Origin: JANPBY01 sp031430645
GTDB taxonomy: Bacteria; Actinomycetota; Actinomycetes; DATJPE01
NCBI GenBank assembly: GCA_031430645.1
Contig: JANPBY010000212.1
Span: forward strand, 1-44,289
Length of the DNA stretch: 44,289 nt
Reading direction: 5' to 3'
Part shown: positions 26,349 through 35,596 of the stretch, piece by piece
Position numbering within the stretch: the stretch's first letter is position 1
Layout: the number at the start of each line of letters is the position of its first letter
Program-made: the position numbers and the translations under genes
The notes under the pieces: generated by a model
Database searches by the model: none
What the model saw: the letters and a program-made list of their open reading frames with translations, nothing else
What the model was told of the DNA's origin: nothing

Positions 26349-28493
26349 ATGGCATCAACAGGAGCGTCCGGGGCCGCCGGCAGTGCACCGAGGGCCGACC
26401 GGCCGGAGCAGATTCGCAATGTCGTGCTGGTGGGCCACACCGGAGCCGGCAAAACCACACTGGTCGAAGCCCTGCTTCTCGCCTCCGGCACCATCACCCG
26501 GGCCGGCCGGGTCGAAGACGGGACGACCGTCAGCGACTTCGACGAGGCCGAGCTGCGCCAGCAGCGGTCAGTTTCACTCTCCCTGGCCCCGCTCGAGTTC
26601 GACGGCTTCAAGGTCAACCTTCTGGACACCCCGGGATACGCCGACTTCGTCGGTGACCTGCGGGCCGGCCTGCGTGCAGCCGACGCGGCGCTTTTCGTCG
26701 TGTCCGCCGTGGATGGCCTCGACGGGACGACGCAGCTGCTCTGGGACGAGTGCGCTGCAGTCCGGATGCCCCGGGCTGTCGTGGTCACCAAGCTCGACAA
26801 GGAGCGCGCGGACTTCGAGGAGACGGTCGCCGTGTGCCAGCGCGTCTTCGGCGAGGGTGTACTCCCGGTCTATCTCCCGATGGCGAAGGACGACGGTACG
26901 CCTGGAGGGCTCATCGGACTGCTTTCCCAAAAGGTCTACGACTACTCGTCGGGTACTCGGGTCGCGCGCGACCCCGACGCCGAGCACCTGCCGCTCATCG
27001 AGGACACCCGAAACCGACTCATCGAGGCCATCATCGCCGAGTCCGAGGACGAGAGCCTGATGGACCTCTACCTCGCGGGCAACGCGTTGGAGGTCGATGT
27101 CCTGGTCGCGGACCTAGAGAAGGCTGTGGCACGAGGCTCGTTCTTCCCGGTTCTCGCGGCCGCCACGCCGACCGGTGTCGGCATGGCCGAGCTGCTGGAA
27201 CTCGTCACCCGCGGATTTCCCTCGCCTCTAGAACACGAGATCCCCCTCGTGACCGCTCCCGACGGGAAACTGAAGGGTCCACAGACCTGCGATCCACTAG
27301 GGCCCCTGCTGGCCGAGGTGGTCAAGACAACGTCTGACCCGTACGTCGGTCGGATCTCTCTCGTCCGGGTGTTCAGCGGAACGCTGCGCCCTGACGCCGT
27401 CGTCCACGTCTCCGGTCACGGCATGGCCGACCGAGGGCACGAGGATCACGACGTCGACGAAAAAGTCGGAGCGCTCTCCAGCCCACTGGGAAAGACCCAG
27501 AGGATCACGAGTCAGGCGGTCGCCGGTGACATCGTCGCCGTGGCCAAGCTGACCCGAGCCGAGACCGGCGACACCCTGTCCGACAAGGACATGCCCATGC
27601 TCATCGAGCCTTGGCTGATGCCGGACCCCTTGCTTCCCGTCGCGATCGTCGCGCACTCCAAGGCCGATGAAGACAAGCTCTCCCAAGGGCTGGCGCGGCT
27701 GGTCGCGGAGGACCCCACCCTGCGGCTCGAGAACAACCCGGAAACTCATCAACTGATCCTGTGGTGCATGGGAGAGGCCCACGTCGACGTCCTTCTCGAC
27801 CGGTTGAAGACCCGATACGGCACAGCCGTCGATTCCGTCCCCTTGCGAGTATCCCTTCGGGAGACCTTCGCCGGGCCCGCCAAGGGACACGGCCGCCACG
27901 TCAAACAGTCCGGCGGACACGGGCAGTTCGCCGTGTGCGACATCGAGGTGGAGCCACTCGGTGACCCCATGGGGTTCGAGTTCATCGACAAGGTCGTCGG
28001 GGGCTCGGTCCCTCGACAGTTCATCATCTCTGTGGAAAAGGGAGTGCGCACCCAGATGCAGCGAGGAGTCGGTGCCGGCTATCCCGTCGTAGGGCTGCGC
28101 GTCACCCTCGTCGACGGGAAGGCGCACTCGGTGGACTCATCCGACATGGCCTTCCAGACCGCTGGCGCCTTGGCCCTCAAGGAGGCTGCCAAGTCGACCA
28201 CGATCAGCCTGCTCGAGCCGGTCGACGAGATTTCGGTCCTCGTCTCCGATGAGTACGTCGGAGCGGTCATGAGCGACCTGTCTGGCCGCCGAGGCCGGGT
28301 CGGCGGCACCGAACCTGTGGGAGCTGGCCGCACTCTGGTTCGCGCGGAGGTCCCTCAGCTGGAGATCACCCGCTACGCCGTCGATCTGCGCTCCTTGTCC
28401 CACGGCACCGCGACGTTTCACCGGACGTACGCACGCCATGAAGCGATGCCCGCACACCTGGCCGCCAAGGTCCACGAATCCGCACTGGGGTAG
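26349..28493 (+). CDS. Elongation factor G-like translational GTPase (EF-G2 type)
   Basis: A 714-residue EF-G paralogue. The GTPase domain shows G1 GHTGAGKTTL (about 25), a switch region with QQRSVSLSLAP in place of the canonical RGITI, G3 LLDTPGYADFVG (about 85) and G4 VVVTKLDKE, i.e. TKLD instead of NKxD. EF-G domains II-V follow, with GHGRHVKQSGGHGQFAVCDI (domain IV, about 515) and DEISVLVSDEYVGAVMSDL (domain V, about 630). These differences mark the accessory EF-G2 group found in many actinobacteria, not the main fusA, and its role is unclear. ATG 26349 has a GAAAGG about 8 bases upstream. It is the only plus-strand gene between thrS and pimA. Confidence 0.92.
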   Translation: MASTGASGAAGSAPRADRPEQIRNVVLVGHTGAGKTTLVEALLLASGTITRAGRVEDGTTVSDFDEAELRQQRSVSLSLAPLEFDGFKVNLLDTPGYADFVGDLRAGLRAADAALFVVSAVDGLDGTTQLLWDECAAVRMPRAVVVTKLDKERADFEETVAVCQRVFGEGVLPVYLPMAKDDGTPGGLIGLLSQKVYDYSSGTRVARDPDAEHLPLIEDTRNRLIEAIIAESEDESLMDLYLAGNALEVDVLVADLEKAVARGSFFPVLAAATPTGVGMAELLELVTRGFPSPLEHEIPLVTAPDGKLKGPQTCDPLGPLLAEVVKTTSDPYVGRISLVRVFSGTLRPDAVVHVSGHGMADRGHEDHDVDEKVGALSSPLGKTQRITSQAVAGDIVAVAKLTRAETGDTLSDKDMPMLIEPWLMPDPLLPVAIVAHSKADEDKLSQGLARLVAEDPTLRLENNPETHQLILWCMGEAHVDVLLDRLKTRYGTAVDSVPLRVSLRETFAGPAKGHGRHVKQSGGHGQFAVCDIEVEPLGDPMGFEFIDKVVGGSVPRQFIISVEKGVRTQMQRGVGAGYPVVGLRVTLVDGKAHSVDSSDMAFQTAGALALKEAAKSTTISLLEPVDEISVLVSDEYVGAVMSDLSGRRGRVGGTEPVGAGRTLVRAEVPQLEITRYAVDLRSLSHGTATFHRTYARHEAMPAHLAAKVHESALG

Positions 28494-28526
28494 CCGACGC
28501 GTCCTCCTGCCGCCGACAGGATCCGC

Positions 28527-29909
28527 CTACTCGCGTTCTGGGGGTGGGCGGTCGGGCCAGACGTCGTAGGTGCGTCCGGTGGGGTCGCGCCAGGTGAAGT
28601 GTCCGTAACCATGGTGGGTCAGCGTCCAACCGCCGAAGGTCTTCACTCGGTGGTGATGTCTACACAGGCAGCCGAGGTTGCAGATGCAGGTCGGGCCGTG
28701 GGGATGCGGGATCGTGTGGTCGATGTCGCAGACCGTGCCTGGGACGGTGCAGCCGGGGAACCGGCAGGTGACGTCGCGGGCGATCACCGCGGCGATCAAC
28801 GCCGCCGAGGGCCGGTAACGCCCAGGCGTGTCGTGAACCCCGGGGCAGCTCAGTTCGGCGATCTCGCGGAGCTTCACCCGGCCGCCGCTGGCCGCGGCGA
28901 GCGCAAGGAAGTCGGTCAGCGCCTCAGGCGACATCGCCCCCGCCCGCCCGGCGGTCACTTGCCCGGTGCGGTCGATGGTGACCTGCAGCTGAACAGGAAC
29001 CCGGCCACCCAGCCCGTCGTTCGCGCCAAGCAGCAGGTCGGTGAATACATCCGCGCGGAGCTGACCGAGGGTCCGCGACTCGTCCGGGCTGGCCGCTAGG
29101 CCGCGGGCGGTGGCCTCGATGCGGTCCCAGACCGCTCCGGCTTGGGCCTCGGGGAGCTCGGCACCGATCCAGCGCATCCCGACCCGACCGGCCCAGGTGT
29201 CCACATCACGGGCGGCCCGGTTGGCTTCACGTTGAGCCCGCACCGCCTCGGCATCCAAACCGGCTAGGGCGCGACGGGCCAGGGTGCGTACGGCACCGGC
29301 GGTGGCCCGAACCGCGACCGCGGCCACCAAACCGACCTCCAGTCGACCCAGCAGATCGATCTCGTCGATCGAGAGTCGACCGAGGCGTTCGACCAGACCA
29401 CGACCCAGCGCGTCCAACACGCGGGCCTCGGCCTCCGCTGCGACCTCCGGGGTGGTGTTCTCGGTCTCGCGGACCAGCACCCGGACCACCGGCAGGGACA
29501 GGATCCCGGCCTCCAGCGCGGCGAGCGTCTTGGGCAGTCGAGTGGTCACCGCGAGCGCGTCCCCGACCCGGACCTCCGCAGTGCCCCGCGACACCCCCAA
29601 CAGCATCGCCACCTGATCAACCACGAACTCCCCGATCAGCCTCCCCCGGCCACACGCCCGAGCGGTGTCCTCGGCAGTGAGTTCCTCAACCAAAGAGGCG
29701 ACCGCCCGCAGACCCCGCGCCTGAGCCATCCGCGTCAACTGCTCACACGCCATCGCCTGCCCGGCCAGCAACTCCCGCACCGACCCCGCCCCGGCTGGCC
29801 CCAGATCACCAGCAGCCCGAGCAGCAGCATCGGCCTCCAGAATCCGCGCGAGCACCTCGACCTCGGCATCCGCCGAGGCCAAACCCACGCTGTCGAAGAG
29901 ATCGAACAT
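28527..29909 (-). CDS. DUF222 / HNH endonuclease domain protein (13E12 repeat family)
   Basis: A 460-residue protein with an N-terminal helical DUF222 domain (about 1-300) and a C-terminal HNH nuclease domain (about 375-440) containing DVTCRFPGCTVPGTVCDIDH, then HGPTCICNLGCLCRHHHRVK. The zinc-like Cys pairs and the DxxH and HHR residues are intact, so the nuclease may be active. The family is multicopy in actinobacterial genomes and is suspected of mobility; function is unproven. A TTG start ten codons upstream is possible, but TAGAAT ends exactly seven bases before ATG 29909, pointing to a leaderless transcript from that ATG. It interrupts the otherwise conserved HIT-pgsA neighbourhood. Confidence 0.9.
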   Translation of the reverse strand: MFDLFDSVGLASADAEVEVLARILEADAAARAAGDLGPAGAGSVRELLAGQAMACEQLTRMAQARGLRAVASLVEELTAEDTARACGRGRLIGEFVVDQVAMLLGVSRGTAEVRVGDALAVTTRLPKTLAALEAGILSLPVVRVLVRETENTTPEVAAEAEARVLDALGRGLVERLGRLSIDEIDLLGRLEVGLVAAVAVRATAGAVRTLARRALAGLDAEAVRAQREANRAARDVDTWAGRVGMRWIGAELPEAQAGAVWDRIEATARGLAASPDESRTLGQLRADVFTDLLLGANDGLGGRVPVQLQVTIDRTGQVTAGRAGAMSPEALTDFLALAAASGGRVKLREIAELSCPGVHDTPGRYRPSAALIAAVIARDVTCRFPGCTVPGTVCDIDHTIPHPHGPTCICNLGCLCRHHHRVKTFGGWTLTHHGYGHFTWRDPTGRTYDVWPDRPPPERE

Positions 29910-29916
29910 AGCAAGG

Positions 29917-29922
29917 ATTCTA
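29917..29922 (-). promoter_or_regulatory. -10 element giving a leaderless DUF222 mRNA
   Basis: TAGAAT on the minus strand, separated from the ATG at 29909 by seven bases, so transcription would start at or next to the start codon. No Shine-Dalgarno is present. Confidence 0.5.
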
Positions 29923-30046
29923 TCCCAAACCACCGACAACCCGCGAGGCCCCTGTGCACAAGAACTCGTTACGGCGGAGTAGTTCTAGCCGAGGCTGCAT
30001 GGCTGCTTGGTGAATCACGCTCAACTGCCGACAGTGACGAAGTTGG

Positions 30047-30547
30047 TTACGTCCAGGCGGCCGCGAGCAGGTCGCGGGTCTCCTCGAGCAACTGCGGCAG
30101 GACCTTGGTCCCAGCCGTGACCGTCATGAAGTTCGCGTCTCCGCCCCAGCGTGGGACGACATGCTGGTGGAGGTGCGAAGCCAGCGATCCTCCGGCCACT
30201 CCCCCAAGATTCAGCCCGACATTGAATCCGTGCGGAGAGGCGACCTCGCGGATCGTTGCCACGGCCTGCCTCGTCATTGCCGCCAGCTCCACCTCTTCCG
30301 CTTCGCTGAGCGCGTCGAGGTCGCCAACGTGACGGTACGGAACCACCATGAGGTGACCGGGATTGTAGGGGTGCAGGTTCAGCACGGCATAGACCGAACG
30401 ACCCCGCGCCACCACGAGTGACGCGGGCTCGGGGCCTGACGGAAGCGCGCAGAACGGGCAGCCATCGCCTGCCGCTGAGGTGGTGACATAGGCCATCCGG
30501 TGCGGAGCCCACAACCGCTCGAGACGGTCGCCATCAGAGGCCGACAT
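30047..30547 (-). CDS. HIT family hydrolase/phosphorylase
   Basis: A 166-residue histidine-triad protein with the active-site motif HLHQHVVPRW (about 125) and a CPFCALPS metal-binding segment near residue 30. NLHPYNPGHLMVVPYRHV (about 57-74) is typical of the branch. The M. tuberculosis orthologue at the same position (Rv2613c) is a diadenosine tetraphosphate (Ap4A) phosphorylase, so Ap4A breakdown is the best guess. It starts eight bases after thrS, and is separated from pgsA here by the DUF222 and EF-G-like genes. Confidence 0.92.
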   Translation of the reverse strand: MSASDGDRLERLWAPHRMAYVTTSAAGDGCPFCALPSGPEPASLVVARGRSVYAVLNLHPYNPGHLMVVPYRHVGDLDALSEAEEVELAAMTRQAVATIREVASPHGFNVGLNLGGVAGGSLASHLHQHVVPRWGGDANFMTVTAGTKVLPQLLEETRDLLAAAWT

Positions 30548-30555
30548 TCGAGAAC

Positions 30556-32529
30556 TCAGACCTGAACGCGATCGCGTACCGCGGCAACGATCTCGGCCAC
30601 CGCCTCGGCCACGGGCACGCCGTTCTTCTGCGTGCCGTCGCGATAGCGGAAGGACACGGCCCCAGCAGCCATGTCATCGGCGCCGGCGATGAGCATGTAG
30701 GGCACCTTAGACTTCTGCGCGTTGCGGATCTTCTTCTGCATCCGCTCGTCGGCGTCGTCGACCTCGACCCGCAACCCCGCCGCCTCCAGCTGGGCCGCGA
30801 CGTCGCGCAGGTACGGGACGAAGTCCTCGGCCACCGGAATGCCGATGACCTGAACTGGGGCGAGCCAGGGCGGGAAAGCGCCCGCATAGTGCTCGACAAG
30901 CACGCCCATGAAGCGTTCGATGGACCCGAACTTCGCCGAGTGGATCATCACCGGCTGCTGACGCGAGCCGTCGGCGGCCTGGTACTCGAGCTGGAAGCCG
31001 GCCGGCTGGTTGAAGTCGTACTGCACGGTGGACATCTGCCACGTACGGCCGATGGCGTCACGCGCCTGGACCGAGATCTTTGGGCCGTAGAACGCCGCAC
31101 CACCCGGGTCGGGCACCAGGTCGAGCCCGGTGTCGGTGGCGGCATCCTCGAGGATCCTCGTCGCCTCGGCCCACTGCTCGTGGGAGCCGATGAACTTGTC
31201 CGAGGTGTCGTCTCGGGTCGACAGCTCGAGGTAGAAGTCGTCGAGGCCGAAGTCCTGGAGCAAGCCCAAGACGAAGCTCAGCAAGTGCTTGATCTCGTCT
31301 GGAGCCTGCTCTGGCATGACGTAGGAATGCGAGTCGTCCATGGTCAGGCCGCGGACTCGGGTCAGCCCGTGCACGACGCCGGACTTCTCGAACCGGTACA
31401 CCGACCCGAACTCGAACAACCGCAACGGCAGTTCACGGTAAGACCGCCCACGCGACCGGTAGATCAGGTTGTGCATGGGGCAGTTCATGGCCTTGAGGTA
31501 GTAGTCCGAGCCCTCCATGTGCATGGGAGGGAACATCGTGTCCGCGTAGTAGGGCAGGTGCCCCGAGGTCTCGAAGAGGCCTTGCTTGGAGATGTGCGGC
31601 GTCCCGACGTACTGGAAGCCCTCCTCGATGTGACGGCGGCGGACGTAGTCCTCCATCTCGCGCTTGATCACGCCACCCTTGGGGTGGAACACGGCGAGGC
31701 CTGAGCCCAGCTCGTCAGGGAAGGAGTAGAGGTCGAGCTCAGCCCCCAACTTGCGGTGGTCGCGTCGCTCCGCCTCCTCGATCCGCTGCTCGTAGGCGCG
31801 CAGGGAGTCCTTGTCGGGCCACGCTGTCCCGTAGATCCGCTGCAGCTGCGGGTTCTTCTCGCTGCCGCGCCAATAGGCGGCCGCGCTGCGCTGGAGCTTC
31901 ACGGCGTTGGCGGGGATGTGCCGAGTCGTGGGTACGTGCGGTCCCCGGCACAGGTCGCCCCAGACTCGCTCGCCCGTCCTGTCAAGGTTGTCGTAGATGG
32001 TCAGCTCGGCCCCACCGACCTCGGCGGACTCGTCTTCGGAGGCACCGCCCTTCAGACCGATGAGCTCGAGCTTGTAGGGCTCGAACGCCAGCTCGGCGCG
32101 TGCCTCGTCGTCGGTGACGACCCGGCGGGAGAACCGCTGTCCCTGCTTGACGATCTCGATCATGCGCTTCTCAAGCGCTGCCAGGTCCTCAGGGGTGAAC
32201 GGACGCTCGACGTCGAAGTCGTAGTAGAAACCGTTCTCGATCGGCGGTCCGATCCCGAGCTTGGTGCCAGGGAACAATCCCTGGACCGCCTGGGCGAGGA
32301 CGTGTGCTGCGGAATGGCGGACGACGGAGAGTCCCTCCGGGCTCGAGACTGCGACGCCTTCGATGACGTCACCGTCTCGGAGCACGTAGGCCAGGTCGCG
32401 CAACTGATCCTCGACCCGGACCACCACGACCGATCGGTCATCGACGAAGAGCTCGCCAGCCGTGGCCCCTGCAGGCACCGAACGGGCTGCGCCGTCGATA
32501 GTGATGCGAAGGTCCGGAACGGCTGACAA
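30556..32529 (-). CDS. thrS: Threonyl-tRNA synthetase
   Basis: A 657-residue class II synthetase. It has an N-terminal TGS domain (about 1-65), an editing-like second domain with SAAHVLAQAVQGLFPGTKLGIGP and a C/H site, and a catalytic core with KAMNCPMHNLIYRSRGRSYR (Zn ligand Cys, about 345) and VHGLTRVRGLTMDDSHSYV (Zn ligand His, about 395). The third ligand lies in MIHSAKFGSIERFMG. The C-terminal anticodon-binding domain begins near APVQVIGIPV. The start is TTG at 32529, supported by AGGAG six bases upstream. Length is normal. Confidence 0.97.
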   Translation of the reverse strand: MSAVPDLRITIDGAARSVPAGATAGELFVDDRSVVVVRVEDQLRDLAYVLRDGDVIEGVAVSSPEGLSVVRHSAAHVLAQAVQGLFPGTKLGIGPPIENGFYYDFDVERPFTPEDLAALEKRMIEIVKQGQRFSRRVVTDDEARAELAFEPYKLELIGLKGGASEDESAEVGGAELTIYDNLDRTGERVWGDLCRGPHVPTTRHIPANAVKLQRSAAAYWRGSEKNPQLQRIYGTAWPDKDSLRAYEQRIEEAERRDHRKLGAELDLYSFPDELGSGLAVFHPKGGVIKREMEDYVRRRHIEEGFQYVGTPHISKQGLFETSGHLPYYADTMFPPMHMEGSDYYLKAMNCPMHNLIYRSRGRSYRELPLRLFEFGSVYRFEKSGVVHGLTRVRGLTMDDSHSYVMPEQAPDEIKHLLSFVLGLLQDFGLDDFYLELSTRDDTSDKFIGSHEQWAEATRILEDAATDTGLDLVPDPGGAAFYGPKISVQARDAIGRTWQMSTVQYDFNQPAGFQLEYQAADGSRQQPVMIHSAKFGSIERFMGVLVEHYAGAFPPWLAPVQVIGIPVAEDFVPYLRDVAAQLEAAGLRVEVDDADERMQKKIRNAQKSKVPYMLIAGADDMAAGAVSFRYRDGTQKNGVPVAEAVAEIVAAVRDRVQV

Positions 32530-32638
32530 GGCTGACTCCTGGAAGGCGTGATCGAATGCGTCGATCGGGTTCGCCGATCGTAGCCGGGTCCCGAGGAATG
32601 GCCTTGCTGGTTTATCCCCGAGGACGAAGGCGTGGCCC

Positions 32639-33931
32639 TCAGCCTGCGCTGGCGACTAGACGGTAGAGGTTCCCGTCGAGTGTCACCGCATACAACTCAC
32701 CGGTGCCGCTCTCGCCGAAGGACGCCAGGCGGTAGGGGCCGACTTCCCCGACCCGGACAGTCTTCCCTTGCCCGTGGACCCATAGGTGCCCAGAGACGAA
32801 ATCACCGAAGACGTACAGGCCGCTTAGGCGGGAGGCGTACTTGGAGCCGCGGTAGACGTATCCACCGGTCACCGACTCCCCGGAGGCGTGGCTGTAGGCG
32901 ATCGTCGGGTCGTAGTAGGTCGCGCTGCCCGAACATCGCGAAGCGTTGAAGACCGTACGTCCCTCTCTGCAGGACCAGCCGAGGTTGCGGGCCTTCTGGC
33001 CGTACGGCACCCGGGTGACTTCTTCCCAGGCGTCTTGTCCGACATCGCCCAACCACAGATCGCCACTGAGTCGGTCGATGCTGAAACGCCAGACATTTCG
33101 CACACCATAAAGCCAGATCGCTCCGTAATACCCGCCCGGGGAAGCGTACGGATTCGATGCTGGGATGCAGTACTTCCGGTCGCTACAGAATGAGCGTGGA
33201 TTGATGCGCAGGATCTTGCCGGCCAAGGTCTTTCGGTTCTGCGCCTTGTTTCCTGGGTCTCCAACACCGCCGCTATCTCCCGTGGAGATGTAGAGGTAGC
33301 CATCGCGACCAAAGGCCAACATCCCGGCGTTGTGGTTGGTCGCGTCCGGATGTGTGACGCGAAGGACTTTCAGTTCAGTCGTGGGCTGTGCTGTTGCGGA
33401 ACCGGCCGACGACGCAGTAAACCTCGACACTTGCAACGCACCCGCCGAGTCGGTGTAGCTGACCCAGAAGTGGCGGTCCGTCGTGAAGGTCGGTGAGAAC
33501 ACGAGCCCGAGCAGTCCCTGCTCACTCCCAGAGGAGTTCACCCGGCCGCGGATGTTCAGGTAGGGCGTGGAGCGCACCGCTCCGCTCTGGAAGATCTTGA
33601 TGACGCCGTCGCGCTCGACGACAAACAGGCGGGCTACCCCGTCTGCCGCTGTCTGCACGAACAGCGGTTGGGTGAAGCCCGATGCGGCGAGCTGCAACGA
33701 CAACGCAACGTTGTCCGGGTCCACCGAGGCCGAAGACGGGAGGCCGGGCGAACCCACCACTGAGAGGGGCAGAACGGTGCCATCGGAGGCAGTCACAGGC
33801 CTCGAAGGTGCGTCGGGGCTCGAGGCGCTCGAGGTCGGCGCGACGATCGTGGCGGCCAGCGCGAGGCTAACCGTTGCTGCCAGACCGGCTGTGAACGAAC
33901 CGCGGACCGAGGTGCGGAGGGAGTTGCGCAT
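32639..33931 (-). CDS. Secreted PQQ-dependent sugar dehydrogenase-like protein (GSDH/YliI family)
   Basis: A 430-residue exported beta-propeller. A signal peptide covers about 1-36 (hydrophobic GLAATVSLALAATIVAP, then a Ser-rich cleavage region). The propeller carries ADGVARLFVVERDGVIKIF, GSEQGLLGLVFSP, the active-site region THPDATNHNAGMLAFGRDG with YISTGDSG, KTLAGKILRINP, and GVRNVWRFSIDR. This is the aldose sugar dehydrogenase / glucose-sorbosone dehydrogenase fold; cofactor use and substrate are not certain. TAGGGT lies exactly seven bases before ATG 33931, so a leaderless start there is preferred over GTG 33940. Confidence 0.88.
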   Translation of the reverse strand: MRNSLRTSVRGSFTAGLAATVSLALAATIVAPTSSASSPDAPSRPVTASDGTVLPLSVVGSPGLPSSASVDPDNVALSLQLAASGFTQPLFVQTAADGVARLFVVERDGVIKIFQSGAVRSTPYLNIRGRVNSSGSEQGLLGLVFSPTFTTDRHFWVSYTDSAGALQVSRFTASSAGSATAQPTTELKVLRVTHPDATNHNAGMLAFGRDGYLYISTGDSGGVGDPGNKAQNRKTLAGKILRINPRSFCSDRKYCIPASNPYASPGGYYGAIWLYGVRNVWRFSIDRLSGDLWLGDVGQDAWEEVTRVPYGQKARNLGWSCREGRTVFNASRCSGSATYYDPTIAYSHASGESVTGGYVYRGSKYASRLSGLYVFGDFVSGHLWVHGQGKTVRVGEVGPYRLASFGESGTGELYAVTLDGNLYRLVASAG

Positions 33932-34063
33932 GCCAAGCACCCTACGATGGTCGGGCGCCCAAGCCCTGGCGCCGCAGGGCCAAAAGGGGCGTCCGTCCCA
34001 GGAACAGCGACAGCCCCCACATCGGCGAGAAGTGGAGGCTGCCGGGGCTCAGACTAGCGGGGG

Positions 34064-34135
34064 TGGGCGATACTGGGATCGAACCAGTGACCTCCTCGGT
34101 GTGAACGAGGCGCTCTACCACTGAGCCAATCGCCC
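34064..34135 (-). tRNA. tRNA-Val (CAC)
   Basis: 72-nt cloverleaf on the minus strand. The acceptor stem pairs gggcgat at the 5' end with atcgccc, the anticodon stem CCTCG/CGAGG encloses loop TTCACAC (anticodon CAC), and the T-arm has GGTTCGATCC. CCA is not encoded. Confidence 0.95.
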
Positions 34136-34163
34136 GCTCGTGCAGCCGGGGCAGACTACCCGA

Positions 34164-34607
34164 CTAGGGGACCCACGAGTCGAGCCAACTCTCGAAGCCG
34201 TCGGGGAACCAGCTGGGTACGCCCACGACGCTGAGGTAGCCGACAATCACGAAGGCGACCACGAGCACGAGTGCGATCCCGATCAAGAGTCGGATCCCGA
34301 GGGACTGCCGGCCCACCCAGTGCGTCCAGGCGAGTACCCGGTCTCGGGCGTAGTCCAGCAGGCGTGCCGCCCAGGCGAACTCCGAGGCCAAGATCGCCAT
34401 CCCGGCGAAAATGACTAGCCAGCCAGGCCCGGGCAGCGGCAGAAGGACCACACCGAGGGCGACGATCAGAGTCCCAACGATTCCGACGAACACTCGGTAA
34501 ATGAGATGCGTTGTTCGGGTCCGGCGCAGGTAGCGATCGCGGAATCCCGGCGCCTCGGGTGCCACCCCAAACACCAACGGCGCGGCGGCTTTGTCCTCGT
34601 GTGCCAC
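34164..34607 (-). CDS. TIGR02611-type PGPGW membrane protein
   Basis: A 147-residue membrane protein with two close N-terminal helices (about 38-55 and 60-76) around the signature VVLLPLPGPGWLVIFAGMAILASEF, positions about 52-76, and a third hydrophobic helix near 107-127 (IALVLVVAFVIVGYLSVVG). This is the actinobacterial PGPGW family; function unknown. GTG start at 34607. It lies just downstream of tRNA-Val(CAC) in the transcription sense of the opposite strand and is divergent from the SsgA-like gene. Confidence 0.85.
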   Translation of the reverse strand: MAHEDKAAAPLVFGVAPEAPGFRDRYLRRTRTTHLIYRVFVGIVGTLIVALGVVLLPLPGPGWLVIFAGMAILASEFAWAARLLDYARDRVLAWTHWVGRQSLGIRLLIGIALVLVVAFVIVGYLSVVGVPSWFPDGFESWLDSWVP

Positions 34608-34691
34608 GCCTCACACCCTAAGCGCGGAGCCGAACGACATCCGCGAGCATCAGAGGGGATGTTGCACCACGACGTTCCGAGGAGACCATCG

Positions 34692-35108
34692 GTGAGCACT
34701 CTCGCCCCCCTGACCCGCGCGCTTCGACTTCACCTGGTCGTCGCTGGCGAGGAGTCCATGCCCGTCGATGCCTCGTTGAGCTACGCCTCTTCAGATCCCT
34801 ACGCAGTGACTGCCGTCTTCCATGCGGATGAGTCCGAGCCCGTGACCTGGACCTTCGGCCGAGACCTGCTCGCGGCGGGCCTGGAGCAGCCAGCTGGCGA
34901 GGGGGACATCGGAGTGTGGCCGTCCACGTCTCAGGGCCTCCCCGTCATCTGCATGGCCCTGTCGTCGCCGACTGGGCACGCGCTCCTCGAGGCATCCCAC
35001 AGCGATGTCAGAGCCTTCCTCACGGCCTCCTACGAGCTGGTCCCTCGCGGGACTGAGTCGGCGCACCTCGACCTCGACGATGCCCTCGATCGACTGCTGG
35101 CCGGCTGA
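34692..35108 (+). CDS. SsgA-like sporulation/cell-division regulator (SALP)
   Basis: A 138-residue protein of the SsgA/SsgB family, found in morphologically complex actinomycetes, where SsgB helps position FtsZ. Family hallmarks are LRYxxxDPYAV-like LSYASSDPYAVTAVFH (about 33-48), VTWTFGRDLLAAGL (about 55), GDIGVWPSTSQGLPVICMAL (about 74-93) and the acidic C-terminus LDLDDALDRLLAG. GTG 34692 is chosen because GAGGAGA lies seven bases upstream and it yields the normal length; the frame is open further upstream. The full-length similarity is closest to SsgB from memory, which I cannot verify here. Confidence 0.9.
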   Translation: MSTLAPLTRALRLHLVVAGEESMPVDASLSYASSDPYAVTAVFHADESEPVTWTFGRDLLAAGLEQPAGEGDIGVWPSTSQGLPVICMALSSPTGHALLEASHSDVRAFLTASYELVPRGTESAHLDLDDALDRLLAG

Positions 35109-35122
35109 GGGCCGTCCAGCAG

Positions 35123-35596
35123 CTAGTTCTCGGTGAGGGTCTTGCTCATCTGCTGAGCCTCAATGTGGTATCCCAAGCTCTGATAGAGCCCGATGGCCGC
35201 AGCGTTGCCTCCGAACACATTGAGTCCCAGGGTGGCTCCCCCATCAGCTCGGGCCGCGCGCTCAGCTTCCAGCATCAGATCGCGACCGAACCCCCGACCG
35301 CGGTGCCGCTCTTCGACGCTCACGAAGTAGACCCAGGGTCCGCCGCCTTCACCTCGGCTCGGACCCACCCAGATGATCCCGACCCGTTCCCCGTGTTCTT
35401 CAGCGACGGTGAGCCGGTGAGTCGCGAGCAGCCCCGAGGCCGGGAGCAGCTCGGCCAAGTCGGACTCGGCCTTGCTGGTCGCGATCTCCAAGGTCATCCC
35501 CGCGTGCTCCGTCATCTGCTCGCTGTAGTCGAGGGTGGTCACCTGCCGGTAGGCGAGGTACTCAGCCACAGTCGCGGGTCGGAAGCGCAGAGTCAC
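35123..35596 (-). CDS. GNAT family N-acetyltransferase
   Basis: A 157-residue acetyltransferase with the acetyl-CoA binding motif A: VYFVSVEERHRGRGFGRDL (about 88-106), including the RGRGFG loop. Motif B follows: LGLNVFGGNAAAIGLYQSLGY (about 123-143). The substrate is unknown. Its start overlaps the pabC stop by four bases, so it is translated with the para-aminobenzoate genes. Confidence 0.9.
   Translation of the reverse strand: MTLRFRPATVAEYLAYRQVTTLDYSEQMTEHAGMTLEIATSKAESDLAELLPASGLLATHRLTVAEEHGERVGIIWVGPSRGEGGGPWVYFVSVEERHRGRGFGRDLMLEAERAARADGGATLGLNVFGGNAAAIGLYQSLGYHIEAQQMSKTLTEN

Noticed and set aside
34156..34614. A 152-codon minus frame overlapping the PGPGW membrane protein
   Set aside because: Arg/Gly-rich out-of-frame shadow; the 147-residue frame has the family motif.
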